Source of the DNA: Geomicrobium halophilum
GTDB taxonomy: Bacteria > Bacillota > Bacilli > Bacillales > Marinococcaceae
Reading direction: 5' to 3'
DNA: 64,000 nucleotides
Assembly: GCF_014207655.1 (NCBI RefSeq)
Contig: NZ_JACHHJ010000001.1
Location: forward strand, 1,302,001 to 1,366,000
The notes beneath the pieces were generated by a model that was given only the letters and a program-made list of their open reading frames with translations, had not been told where the DNA came from and did no database searches. Of this stretch, positions 17,953 to 27,076 are shown in pieces; position 1 is the stretch's first letter, and each line of letters begins with the position of its first letter. Made by a program: the position numbers and the translations under genes.

Positions 17953-20655
17953 TTATGATTTTCTGCGAACTCCTGACCAACTTAATGCTACCGTGGGCAG
18001 TGCTGATAGTCCAAGAATTAATAACCAATCCTGAACACTCAGTGCAGTTGTATAAAAAATCGGCTGTAACACGGGTACATAAATCACAACAAGCATTAAT
18101 ACAACCGAGGATAAGACGGCGATGAGCAAAGGCTTATTCCCAAATGGAGAGCGATGAAACACAGAATATTCACTGCGACAGTCAAACACGTGAATCAGTT
18201 GTGCCATCACAAGCGTCGTGAAAGCGACCGTTTGCGCGTGGGTAAGTTCCGGAACCCCGGTTCCATATAATGTAATTACAAACGCAATTAGCGTCACAAT
18301 GCCAATGAATAAACCGCGCGTGATCACCTTCATCCCTAGACCGCGGGCAAAAACTCCTTCCCTTGGATGTCGGGGGTTTCGTTTCATCACATCGCTTTCT
18401 GCACGATCAACACCAAGAGCCATTGCTGGCAGACCATCCGTCACCAGATTGATCCAAAGAATTTGAATCGCTACAAGCGGCAAGGGTAATCCGAGCAGCA
18501 GGGCAAATAACATAACAAGGATTTCGCCAACGTTGGAGGCAAGCATGTAACGAATAAATTTACGAATGTTATCATAAATATTCCGCCCTTCTTCAATGGC
18601 TGCCTTAATCGTTGAAAATTTATCATCGGCAAGAACAAGCGCTGCTGCTTCCTTGGCCACATCGGTACCGGTACGCCCCATCGCCACACCAATATCTGCA
18701 GCTTTTAAAGCAGGTGCGTCGTTTACGCCATCCCCAGTCATGGCCACTACATGTCCTTTTTGTTGCACTGCCTTTACAATTCGAAGTTTATGTTCCGGAG
18801 TTACGCGGGCAAAGACATATGTCTTACCGATCATGCTTTGCAATTCATGGTCTTCTAACTGATCTAATTGCTGACCGGTCATGACCTCACCATGCTCCGG
18901 CAGCATATCAAGGCTCCTTGCTACCGCTCTGGCCGTCTCTACATGATCTCCTGTAATCATTACGGTTTTGATACCAGCTTCCCGACACTCTCTAATCGCT
19001 TCTTTCACATCAGATCGAGGGGGGTCCATCATCGCCTGTAAGCCGAGAAGTGTCATTCCCTGCTCTACATCGGTAGCTCTATAATTCCCCTCATTGGGGA
19101 GAGGTTTGATCGCAATCGCAATCGTTCGTAATGCTTGTTTTGCCATACGGGAAACCGCCTGTTCCCATTGCGCCTTCATCTCCGGGGTAATCGAAAGTGT
19201 CTCTCCATGAACACGCGCGCTTGTACATTTGGAGATTAAAACATCTGGAGCCCCTTTCATAACAGCATATCGACGCCCGTTCTGGTCTTTCACAATGACT
19301 GTCATTCGTTTTCTCGTGGAATCAAACGGAAGTTCATCGAGACGTGTATAAGAACCTTGAACATGTTCCGGGAATAACCCTGCTCTTACAGCCGACATCA
19401 TAAGAGCGGCTTCAGTAGGCTCGCCATTAATCCCAATATCTCCTTGCTGCTGAATTTTCCGATTACGCAATTGATCATCATCACGGATCATTTCTGCATT
19501 ATTACAAATTAACCCGTTCAAAAGAAGGTCGTAGACACCCTTATCGTTCCCGGGATCACCTAAGCGTCCATTATGTGAAAACCTCCCGGTGTTTCCTTCA
19601 CCCTCGACATCCCATTCTGCTGTCCACGTCCAAATCTTTGTAACGGTCATGTCATTTTTCGTAAGGGTACCAGTCTTATCCGAACAAATGACTGATGCAC
19701 AACCTAGCGTCTCCACGGCTGGCAACCGTCGTACAATCGCTTTATGACGAATCATGCGCTGAACGCCAAGCGCAAGCGCTACGGTTACAATTGCAGGCAG
19801 CCCTTCAGGAATGGCTGCGACAGCTAATGATACACCGGCGAGAAACATTTGGTAAATAGGCTGTCCCTGGATAATGCCGAGAAAAACGACGAGTGCCGTT
19901 AATGCAATCGCACCGGCAATAAAGATCTTTCCAAGCTGATCTAGACGTCGCTGCAACGGTGTCATCATTGATTCAGTGGATTGCAGCAAATGGGCGATTT
20001 TCCCCATCTCCGTTTTCATGCCTGTTTCCACAATAATACCTTTGCCCCGGCCTCGGCTGACCATCGTTCCGGCAAATGCCATATTCGTTTGATCAGCAAG
20101 GGGGATCGAACCTTCAGCAAGTGTATGGGCTTCTTTTTCAGCAGGGAGGGATTCTCCAGTGAGCGATGATTCCTCAATGGCTAGTCGCATCGTCTCTACA
20201 AGCCGAATGTCTGCACTGATCCGATCGCCATTATCTAACTGAATGACATCCCCAGGAACCGCCTCTGTAGATGGGATGCTTAACCACCTTCCACCGCGCA
20301 ACACCTTCACTTCCGGTGCCGATAACTCCTTGAGTGCATGTAATGATCGTTCCGCTTTCCGTTCCTGAGCAAAGCCAAGAAGAGCATTGACGAAAACGAT
20401 GCCGATAATAACAAGCGCATCGATATATTCACCGAGCAACCCCGATATAAACGTAGCCACAAGTAGAATAATCACCATGAAATCCTTGAACTGCTCGAGA
20501 AAAAGAATCGCCAAAGGTGTCTTCTTTTCTTCCAACAGTTTGTTAGCCCCATGCTTTTTAAAACGGCGATCCGCTTCTTGTTGATCGAGGCCCGTGCTAA
20601 TATCCGTATTTAAAGACTTGTACAATGCAAATGGATCGATTTGATGCCATCTCAT
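17953..20655 (-). CDS. P-type calcium-transporting ATPase (YloB/PacL-like)
   Basis: About 900 residues, type IIA P-type ATPase expected to export Ca2+. In the encoded protein: TGES at about 166-169, PEGLP in transmembrane helix 4 at about 283-287, the phosphorylated Asp326 in SDKTGTLT, KGAPDVL in the nucleotide domain, TGD and MTGDGVNDAPALK in the hinge, and NLVTDGLPA in helix 6. About ten membrane helices. The ATG at 20655 gives an N-terminus collinear with B. subtilis YloB; an upstream ATG at 20691 has no clear ribosome-binding site. Divergent from rqcH. In B. subtilis YloB is tied to spore germination and heat resistance. Confidence 0.93.
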   Translation of the reverse strand: MRWHQIDPFALYKSLNTDISTGLDQQEADRRFKKHGANKLLEEKKTPLAILFLEQFKDFMVIILLVATFISGLLGEYIDALVIIGIVFVNALLGFAQERKAERSLHALKELSAPEVKVLRGGRWLSIPSTEAVPGDVIQLDNGDRISADIRLVETMRLAIEESSLTGESLPAEKEAHTLAEGSIPLADQTNMAFAGTMVSRGRGKGIIVETGMKTEMGKIAHLLQSTESMMTPLQRRLDQLGKIFIAGAIALTALVVFLGIIQGQPIYQMFLAGVSLAVAAIPEGLPAIVTVALALGVQRMIRHKAIVRRLPAVETLGCASVICSDKTGTLTKNDMTVTKIWTWTAEWDVEGEGNTGRFSHNGRLGDPGNDKGVYDLLLNGLICNNAEMIRDDDQLRNRKIQQQGDIGINGEPTEAALMMSAVRAGLFPEHVQGSYTRLDELPFDSTRKRMTVIVKDQNGRRYAVMKGAPDVLISKCTSARVHGETLSITPEMKAQWEQAVSRMAKQALRTIAIAIKPLPNEGNYRATDVEQGMTLLGLQAMMDPPRSDVKEAIRECREAGIKTVMITGDHVETARAVARSLDMLPEHGEVMTGQQLDQLEDHELQSMIGKTYVFARVTPEHKLRIVKAVQQKGHVVAMTGDGVNDAPALKAADIGVAMGRTGTDVAKEAAALVLADDKFSTIKAAIEEGRNIYDNIRKFIRYMLASNVGEILVMLFALLLGLPLPLVAIQILWINLVTDGLPAMALGVDRAESDVMKRNPRHPREGVFARGLGMKVITRGLFIGIVTLIAFVITLYGTGVPELTHAQTVAFTTLVMAQLIHVFDCRSEYSVFHRSPFGNKPLLIAVLSSVVLMLVVIYVPVLQPIFYTTALSVQDWLLILGLSALPTVALSWSGVRRKS

Positions 20656-20750
20656 CTCTTCCCACCCCACAGCTTGGACTTCTCGTCTCATCCTATTCAG
20701 CGGGTGGGGGAAACATGCTATACTATTAGAGGTTAGAAAGGGTGAATAAC

Positions 20751-22454
20751 ATGTCCTATGATGGATTCGTCCTGCGCGCCGTTCTCCATGAATGGAAGGA
20801 AACGCTAAAAGGCGGACGTATTACAAAGATTAAACAACCTACAGCTACGGATATATATATGACCATTCGAAATGACGGGCGTAACTATACGACCTTATTA
20901 TCCATACACCCAAGTTTTGCACGTCTTCATTTTAGCCCAAAAGCAGAAACGGGCCCTGCAGAACCGCCAATGTTTTGCCGAATTCTTAGGAAAAATCTCG
21001 AAGGCGGCTTTATTCGCGACATTGAACAAGACGGACTTGAACGAGTCGCAACCCTGCATATTGAAGGAACAGACGAAATTGGAGATCGTGAAAATAAACG
21101 GCTCGTCATGGAACTAATGGGAAAACACAGTAATTTATTACTCATCGATAACGACGACAAAATTGTAGACTGCATGAAGCATATCTCCGCTGCCGTTAAT
21201 CGATATCGTACCCTCTTGCCGGGGCAAACGTATGAAGCTCCTCCCGATCAACATAAACAAAATCCGCTAGAGGCAGACGAAGAAGCAGTGCTCCGCACCC
21301 TTGATTTCAATCAGGGGAAGATCGATAGGCAGCTGTTTCAAAACTTCACCGGCATGTCTCCGCTCCTTGCTAAGGAAATCGTTCACCGTGCCGGTATCGG
21401 CCCTAAACAGCAGCTCATCGATCATTTTATGAACATGATGAAGCTAATGAAAAGTTGCGACTTTCAACCAACGATTGTGCGCGAAAAGAAAAAAGAGTTC
21501 TTTCATATTATTGATCTTACTCATTTAGATGGGGAAAAGGATAGATATCAAACGAGTAACGACATGGTGTTGTCATTTTATGAAGGTAAAGCCGATCGCG
21601 ATCGTATTAAACAGCAAGCCTTCGACCTTGAACGATTGATTCGCAACCAACGAATCAAAAATGAAAAAAAGCTGGAAAAATTACAAGAAACAGCTAAGAC
21701 GGCCGAAAAAGAGTTGCAAAATCAAAAGTTAGGCGAGCTGCTAACAGCCCATATGCACCAGATCCGCATGGGTGATAGTGTCGCAGAAGTCATTGACTAT
21801 TACGATGAAAGTGCGCCAACGATTCAAATCGATCTCGATCCGGAAAAATCACCAGCTGACAATGCTCAAGATTATTTTCACCGCTACAATAAAGCAAAAA
21901 ATGCCGGGAAAGCAGTTAAAAAGCAACGACAACACGCAAAACGTGAAATCGAATATTTTGAGAGCCTTCTACAACAATTGGACAGCATTGAAGCGAAAGA
22001 TATCACCGAAATCCGGGATGAGTTAGAAGAAGGCGGCTATTTAAAAGCAAAAAAAACAAAGAAACGGAAAAAGAAAAATAACAAACCGTCACTCGATCGC
22101 TATGTATCGAGTGACGGTGTTGAAATCTACGTCGGAAAGAACAATAAACAAAACGAATACTTGACGAGTCGCCTTGCCAGGCGCTCAGATACGTGGCTGC
22201 ACACAAAAGATATTCCAGGTTCCCATGTCGTCATCCGCGCGGATGAGTTCAGTGAAGAAACATTATCAGAAGCCGCCGAACTCGCTGCTTACTATTCAAA
22301 AGCCCGCGAATCAGGTTCTGTCCCCGTTGATTACACCCTTATCCGACATGTAAAAAAGCCGAATGGGGCCAAGCCTGGATTTGTGACGTACGATGAGCAG
22401 AAAACCCTGTTCGTAACGCCGAAGGAGTCAACTGTTAAGCAATTAAGACAGTAA
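20751..22454 (+). CDS. rqcH: Ribosome quality-control Ala-tailing factor RqcH
   Basis: A 567-residue NFACT protein, the bacterial Rqc2/NEMF homologue. It binds 50S subunits obstructed by peptidyl-tRNA and directs C-terminal poly-alanine tails that mark stalled chains for degradation. NFACT-N occupies about 1-260, coiled-coil arms about 285-430, then a Lys-rich linker and NFACT-R (about 445-560) with the conserved WLHTKDIPGSHVVIR. The start ATG follows AAAGGGTGAA; an extended -10 TGCTATACT ends 27 bases upstream. The functionally key Asp97-Arg98 of B. subtilis reads Glu97-Arg98 here. The partner RqcP2/YlmH is also in this window. Confidence 0.95.
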   Translation: MSYDGFVLRAVLHEWKETLKGGRITKIKQPTATDIYMTIRNDGRNYTTLLSIHPSFARLHFSPKAETGPAEPPMFCRILRKNLEGGFIRDIEQDGLERVATLHIEGTDEIGDRENKRLVMELMGKHSNLLLIDNDDKIVDCMKHISAAVNRYRTLLPGQTYEAPPDQHKQNPLEADEEAVLRTLDFNQGKIDRQLFQNFTGMSPLLAKEIVHRAGIGPKQQLIDHFMNMMKLMKSCDFQPTIVREKKKEFFHIIDLTHLDGEKDRYQTSNDMVLSFYEGKADRDRIKQQAFDLERLIRNQRIKNEKKLEKLQETAKTAEKELQNQKLGELLTAHMHQIRMGDSVAEVIDYYDESAPTIQIDLDPEKSPADNAQDYFHRYNKAKNAGKAVKKQRQHAKREIEYFESLLQQLDSIEAKDITEIRDELEEGGYLKAKKTKKRKKKNNKPSLDRYVSSDGVEIYVGKNNKQNEYLTSRLARRSDTWLHTKDIPGSHVVIRADEFSEETLSEAAELAAYYSKARESGSVPVDYTLIRHVKKPNGAKPGFVTYDEQKTLFVTPKESTVKQLRQ

Positions 22455-22462
22455 AAAGTGAG

Positions 22463-22502
22463 AATGTACGGGGTGGAAGAGTGCTCTTCCATCCTGTACA
22501 TT
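22463..22502 (+). terminator. Long hairpin terminator after rqcH
   Basis: AATGTAC and GTACATT close a stem that continues through GGTGGAAGAG/CTCTTCCATCC with a two-base loop. The T tract is weak (TTTCC). It starts nine bases after the rqcH stop codon. Confidence 0.65.
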
Positions 22503-22613
22503 TCCTATTTCTATGGAATCCCTATCATTCATCATAGTCAATAAGATGAACTGCTGTTATGATAATAGAAAATCAAAATTTGCCAGAATATAAAGTTGTA
22601 CGGGAGGACGCAA

Positions 22614-23762
22614 ATGAAGCTGATTCTAAAATTATTAGCCGGTGTTATCGCAGGTATTGTCATCGGTTTCATCGTAAATGAGACAGTCATGGAATACATA
22701 ATGACTTTCCAGGTGATCTTCGGTCAATTTCTTGAGTATATCGTCCCTTTTATTATTTTATTCTTTATCACTAGCGGTGTAAGCCGAATGGGTAACGATG
22801 CCGGTAAAGTTCTCGGTTTAACTGCCGGATTTTCTTATGTATCAACCATTGTTGCAGGTATAATGGCATTTATCATCGCGATACTCATTATTCCGCTATT
22901 TATAGACGGATCGGTTCCTGCGATTGATGATGAAAATGGATTTTCCTCACTTTTAGAATTAGAAATACCACCAGCTATGGACATCATGACGGCCCTTTTT
23001 ACAGCCTTTATATTCGGAATTGGAATTGCGAAGACCGGGGCAAATACGTTGAAATCCTTCTTTAATGAAGGGAAAAATATTATTGAAAAATTACTATGGG
23101 TTGTCATCATTCCGCTTTTACCTTTTTATATCGCGAGTATATTTGCTGAATTATCTGCGGAAGGGACGGTTTGGGAAACCCTTGCTTCCTTTGGACTTGT
23201 ACTTCTACTTGCTTTGGGGACGCACTGGCTTTACCTTATTGGCGCTTTTACGATCGCAGGGGGAGTAACAAGGCGGAACCCGTTTACTTTAATAAAAACA
23301 ATGTTACCTGCTTATTTCACAGGAATTGGTACAATGTCCAGTACCGCAACCATCCCTGTAACGACCGAACAAGCGAAGAAGAATCATGTAGACACCAACT
23401 TGGCAGATTCCATGATTCCATTAGGAGCGAATATCCACCTCGCTGGTAGTACCATTACCATTACAATGGCCTCAATGACCGTCATGATGCTATTTGGGGA
23501 ATTACCCTCCCCAACGTTCGAGTTAATTCTTCCGTTTATTCTAGGGCTCGGTGTGATCATGATCGCCGCTCCTGGTGTACCAGGTGGAGCAATTATCGCC
23601 GCCTCTGGCCTTTTAACTTCAATACTGGGCTTTAATGAAGCAGCCGTCGGTATTATGATTGCGCTTTACATGGCACAGGATAGCTTGGGAACAGGCTGTA
23701 ATGTCACTGGCGACGGAGCAATTGCTCTTATAGTCAACCGACTTGTATCAACAAGTGATTAA
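22614..23762 (+). CDS. DAACS-family dicarboxylate/amino acid:cation symporter
   Basis: A 382-residue polytopic membrane carrier of the glutamate transporter (GltP/DctA) fold, with about eight hydrophobic segments plus two re-entrant hairpins. Seen: GTMSSTATIPVTTEQA (hairpin 1), IPLGANIHLAGSTI (helix 7, where classical members have NMDGT), GVPGGAIIAASGLLTS (hairpin 2) and DSLGTGCNVTGDGAIA (helix 8). It is shorter than GltP-type carriers (about 410-430), and the helix-7 motif differs, so the substrate cannot be assigned. The ATG at 22614 follows GGGAGG. Isolated between rqcH and the pyr operon, convergent with pyrE. Confidence 0.85.
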   Translation: MKLILKLLAGVIAGIVIGFIVNETVMEYIMTFQVIFGQFLEYIVPFIILFFITSGVSRMGNDAGKVLGLTAGFSYVSTIVAGIMAFIIAILIIPLFIDGSVPAIDDENGFSSLLELEIPPAMDIMTALFTAFIFGIGIAKTGANTLKSFFNEGKNIIEKLLWVVIIPLLPFYIASIFAELSAEGTVWETLASFGLVLLLALGTHWLYLIGAFTIAGGVTRRNPFTLIKTMLPAYFTGIGTMSSTATIPVTTEQAKKNHVDTNLADSMIPLGANIHLAGSTITITMASMTVMMLFGELPSPTFELILPFILGLGVIMIAAPGVPGGAIIAASGLLTSILGFNEAAVGIMIALYMAQDSLGTGCNVTGDGAIALIVNRLVSTSD

Positions 23763-23790
23763 AAAAGCTGAGGAGTACCCCAGCTTTTTT
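23761..23790 (+). terminator. Bidirectional terminator between the symporter and pyr operon
   Basis: AAAAAAGCTG, an ACC-containing loop, and CAGCTTTTTT form a symmetric hairpin that starts in the symporter stop codon. Its A and T tracts would also terminate minus-strand transcription leaving pyrE. Confidence 0.85.
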
Positions 23791-23889
23791 AATTAAAGGA
23801 TGGGATTACAAATCGGTTAAAATGTATACCGTACGCGTAACCCCTATGTTCTCTTCAAAAAATAAACCGTTTCCGATTCGGCTCTCTTT

Positions 23890-24006
23890 TTACCCCACAA
23901 GCAAACGACCTTCTGGAATGACCTCGTTTTCTAGTTGGTCGTTGCCATTTTTAATGTCATACCTGTCATCAAAATGATAGTGCCTATTCGTCCAGGAAGG
24001 GATAGC
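23890..24006 (-). pseudogene. Possible 3' remnant of an unrecognised gene after pyrE
   Basis: In the 215-base gap after pyrE, one minus-strand frame is open for 38 codons, ends in TAA, and looks protein-like, with the segments DDRYDIKNGND and ENEVIPEGRLLVG. It has no ATG, GTG or TTG in its first part and no ribosome-binding site; a stop codon lies just upstream in the same frame within pyrE. I do not recognise the family. It may be the tail of a deleted gene or chance. The rest of the gap up to the terminator shows nothing else. Confidence 0.25.
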
Positions 24007-24656
24007 TAGTTATGGCCGTCCTTTACGGGAGCTTTCCATATTTCCGGATCTTCCTGCCATGCCTGCAATACTTTTTGGTCGTCTTCATCTATTGTGCCGT
24101 TTTTCACCGAGGCGGTAATAAGCGTATCGAAATCCGTAAGCGTTTCTAGTTGAAAGTTAGCCTCAGCAAGGTTATGCTTTCCGATTGCAAGTCCATAAGA
24201 AAAAATTGCGATAATGCCTAAAACGTCTGCCCCCGTTCTTTCTAGTGTCTTTGCAGCATCGATGGCGCTCCCTCCCGTGGAAATTAGGTCTTCAACGACT
24301 ACGACCTTCTGTCCGTCCTCGACGTTTCCTTCGATCTGATTTTGCTTCCCATGTCCTTTTGCCTTCCCACGAACATATACCATCGGAACCTCCATTCGAT
24401 CAGCAACAAGAGCTGCATGGGGAATCCCCGCAGTGGCCGTCCCTGCAACCATGTCCGCCTGGGGGAACGTGGTACGTATTCTTTCGCTAAACGCTGCAGC
24501 GATCTTCGTTCGCAGCGCGGGGAATGAAAGCGTTAAGCGATTATCACAATAGATCGGCGCTTTCATTCCCGATGACCATGTAAACGGATCATTTGGTTTT
24601 AATGATACCGCTCCTATATTTAGAAGCTCTGCTGCAATATCTAATTTACACTTCAT
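24006..24656 (-). CDS. pyrE: Orotate phosphoribosyltransferase
   Basis: A 216-residue enzyme that joins orotate to PRPP, giving OMP. The PRPP-binding loop is VVVVEDLISTGGSA and the catalytic flexible loop is RGKAKGHGKQNQIEG; TWSSGMKAPIYCDNR binds the substrate phosphate. The ATG at 24656 is chosen for its GGGGG ribosome-binding site at eight bases and the normal protein length. The frame stays open upstream through pyrF, but that extension is spurious. Last gene of the pyr operon. Confidence 0.96.
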   Translation of the reverse strand: MKCKLDIAAELLNIGAVSLKPNDPFTWSSGMKAPIYCDNRLTLSFPALRTKIAAAFSERIRTTFPQADMVAGTATAGIPHAALVADRMEVPMVYVRGKAKGHGKQNQIEGNVEDGQKVVVVEDLISTGGSAIDAAKTLERTGADVLGIIAIFSYGLAIGKHNLAEANFQLETLTDFDTLITASVKNGTIDEDDQKVLQAWQEDPEIWKAPVKDGHN

Positions 24657-24669
24657 ATCTAGTACCCCC

Positions 24670-25383
24670 TTATATTCCGGCACCCACCCATTCTTGATGA
24701 ATCCTTTCATAAGCCTTAAGCGGGTCATTACTTGTTGTAATTGCGCGTCCAACAACGATCGCGTCGACACCAGCAGCACGCGCCTTTGCAGGTGTTGCTG
24801 CGCGTTTTTGATCATGATGGGAAGTACCTCTCGGCCGGATCCCTGGTGTAACAGTAAAAACATCTTCCTTAAATTCTTTTCGTAACTGTTCAACTTCTTG
24901 CACAGAGCAGACAACGCCGTCCAACCCTGACCGCAAGGACATGTCTGTAAAATGAAACACAGTATTTTCAAGCGGCCGTTCAATAAGCATTTCTTTCCCC
25001 AATTGTGCCTGTGTCGTGCTCGTTAACACTGTTACTGCCACACATTTCGGTGGAATGCTTCCGAGGGGGGTGCCTTTGTCCAACCCAGCTTTGGCCGCTT
25101 CCATCATTGTTTTTCCACCAGCAGCATGAAGGGTTACGAGGTCAACGTCAAAACTAGCAAGTTTGTGCATCGTCCGCTCCACCGTTTTTGGGATATCGTG
25201 ACATTTAAGATCGAGAAATACGTCATGTCCCCTCGCTTTTAACTGCTGAATGATCGCAGGGCCAGACGAATAAAATAATTCCATCCCTACCTTTACAGAT
25301 GGCCGGCGTTCGTTAAAACGGTTGAGAAATGCAAGGGCTTCTTCTTTGGTTTCCATATCTAGAGCGATAAATAGAGACTTCAT
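24670..25383 (-). CDS. pyrF: Orotidine 5'-phosphate decarboxylase
   Basis: A 237-residue TIM barrel that decarboxylates OMP to UMP. The catalytic Asp-Lys-Asp array is in [14 protein letters not shown], and phosphate binding is in TPGIRP and [12 protein letters not shown]. The start overlaps the pyrD stop codon in an ATGA, implying coupled translation. Length is normal. Confidence 0.97.
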   Translation of the reverse strand: MKSLFIALDMETKEEALAFLNRFNERRPSVKVGMELFYSSGPAIIQQLKARGHDVFLDLKCHDIPKTVERTMHKLASFDVDLVTLHAAGGKTMMEAAKAGLDKGTPLGSIPPKCVAVTVLTSTTQAQLGKEMLIERPLENTVFHFTDMSLRSGLDGVVCSVQEVEQLRKEFKEDVFTVTPGIRPRGTSHHDQKRAATPAKARAAGVDAIVVGRAITTSNDPLKAYERIHQEWVGAGI

Positions 25384-26300
25384 ACAGTTTCCCCTTGCTG
25401 GCGTATGTCACCAATGTGTTCAATATCTAAACGCTCCAACCATTTTGAAAGCTCCTGGATAATGCTTGGACAAGCAAAAGGATTGGAAAAATTGGCCGTT
25501 CCGACCGCAATCGCGTCAGCACCAGCAATCATGAACTCGATCACATCTTCAGCTGTTTGAATTCCCCCCATGCCAATGATCGGAAGGCGCGTTACTTGTC
25601 TGACATCATAAATCATGCGTAGAGCAACAGGCTTCACCGCAGGACCGGAGAGACCTCCCTTTTCATTCGCCAGTACGGGTTTTCCTGTTTGCCAATCCAT
25701 GCGCATACCAAGAAGTGTATTAATTAAAGATAAACCGTCTGCCCCGGCTGATTCGACCGCGAGGGCGATTGCTGTAACATCCGTTACATTGGGAGACAAT
25801 TTCACATATACCGGTTTTGACGTAATCCGCTTCACAGCAGCCGTCAATTCAGCAGCTGCCTCCGGGTCGGTCCCAAATTGAATGCCTCCTTCCTTAACGT
25901 TCGGACAAGAGATGTTTAGTTCAAAAGCACCGACGTTTTCCACATCTGTCAAGGTTCGTATGACTTCCTCGTATTCTTCAGGCGTAGAACCTGAAACATT
26001 CGCGAGAACGGGAACATCATAATTGGCCAAAAAAGGAAGTTCTGCATCCCGTACCGCTTCTGCTCCAGGATTTTGCAAGCCGATCGCGTTTAACATGCCA
26101 GAGGGTGTTTCCGCGACTCTTGGTGTAGCATTTCCCGAACGTAAACCGCTGGTGGTCCCTTTGATCGCCACCGCTCCGAGTTCGGATAAATCATAAAACT
26201 GCGCGTATTCACGCCCAAATGCAAAACAGCCAGATGCAGGCATCACTGGATTTTTCATTGTTAAGCCGGGTAATTTTACTTGCAATCGAGGATCAATCAT
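25380..26300 (-). CDS. pyrD: Dihydroorotate dehydrogenase, class 1B catalytic subunit
   Basis: A 306-residue FMN enzyme that oxidises dihydroorotate to orotate with NAD+. The class 1 catalytic Cys is in [41 protein letters not shown] and [21 protein letters not shown] bind FMN. The 1B type is confirmed by the overlapping pyrK gene encoding the electron-transfer subunit. Starts and stops overlap both neighbours by four bases. Confidence 0.97.
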   Translation of the reverse strand: MIDPRLQVKLPGLTMKNPVMPASGCFAFGREYAQFYDLSELGAVAIKGTTSGLRSGNATPRVAETPSGMLNAIGLQNPGAEAVRDAELPFLANYDVPVLANVSGSTPEEYEEVIRTLTDVENVGAFELNISCPNVKEGGIQFGTDPEAAAELTAAVKRITSKPVYVKLSPNVTDVTAIALAVESAGADGLSLINTLLGMRMDWQTGKPVLANEKGGLSGPAVKPVALRMIYDVRQVTRLPIIGMGGIQTAEDVIEFMIAGADAIAVGTANFSNPFACPSIIQELSKWLERLDIEHIGDIRQQGETV

Positions 26301-27076
26301 AGAAGCACCTCCTTAAAAGCAAATACAGGTCCATCCTGGCAAATTTTCCGGTAAGAAGAACGGTCTGCGGTTTCGCATACACACGCCAGACAGGCTCCAA
26401 CGCCGCAGCCCATCCGTTCCTCAAGCGAGACGTAACCTTTCGTACCCGGTTGTGCGCTGACAATTTCGAGCGCGCGTAACATCCCACGCGGGCCACAGGA
26501 AAAAAGCCAGGCAGGACGATCGGTACGTGTTTTTAACGCATCAATGACCGTTCCCTGACCTCCGTAACTGCCATCATCGGTCATGATTTGCACTTCACTT
26601 CCCGGTAAATAGCGAAACTGTTCTTCATAAAACACAGCGGCCTTTGTTTGAAAACCAAGAATGACCGTGAACGTCACCTTACGTTTTGCCAATTCGTATG
26701 CGGCGTAATAGAGCGGCGGGACACCAACACCTCCACCGATGAGTAAAACATGATCCTCTGCTTGTGGCGATTCTACTGGAAAACCCGTATTTCCCAGAGG
26801 ACCGAGAACTGCAAGAAGATCCCCTGGGCGGCAACGGGCAAGGCGTTTGGTGCCTTCGCCCATTTCTTTATAGACGAGTGTGCAAGTACCCGCAACAGGA
26901 TCGACTGACGCGATGCTGATCGGGCGGCGCAAGACAAGATCACCTCCGGGAACTTCGATATGAAGGAAAGTACCCGCCTTGCTAATATCATTGACGAGTG
27001 CACCGGATAACGTCAGTTCATACGTATTTGCAGCAATCTCTTGATTTTTGGCAACGGTCATCATTTCGTTTCTCAT
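26297..27076 (-). CDS. pyrK: Dihydroorotate dehydrogenase electron-transfer subunit
   Basis: A 259-residue ferredoxin-reductase-like subunit carrying FAD and a [2Fe-2S] cluster. It passes electrons from PyrD to NAD+. FAD binding is in [11 protein letters not shown] binding is in [14 protein letters not shown], and the C-terminal Cys cluster is [13 protein letters not shown] with a fourth Cys in KICQDGPVF. It overlaps carB and pyrD by four bases each. Several Met codons occur at the start, so the N-terminus may shift by four or five residues. Confidence 0.96.
   Translation of the reverse strand: MRNEMMTVAKNQEIAANTYELTLSGALVNDISKAGTFLHIEVPGGDLVLRRPISIASVDPVAGTCTLVYKEMGEGTKRLARCRPGDLLAVLGPLGNTGFPVESPQAEDHVLLIGGGVGVPPLYYAAYELAKRKVTFTVILGFQTKAAVFYEEQFRYLPGSEVQIMTDDGSYGGQGTVIDALKTRTDRPAWLFSCGPRGMLRALEIVSAQPGTKGYVSLEERMGCGVGACLACVCETADRSSYRKICQDGPVFAFKEVLL

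Noticed and set aside
20872-21175. Plus- and minus-strand frames inside rqcH
   Set aside because: They are shadows of a well-conserved gene, without homology or ribosome-binding sites.
24657-24983. N-terminal extension of pyrE to 325 residues
   Set aside because: It lies inside pyrF in another frame; PyrE is about 210 residues and has its own ribosome-binding site at 24656.
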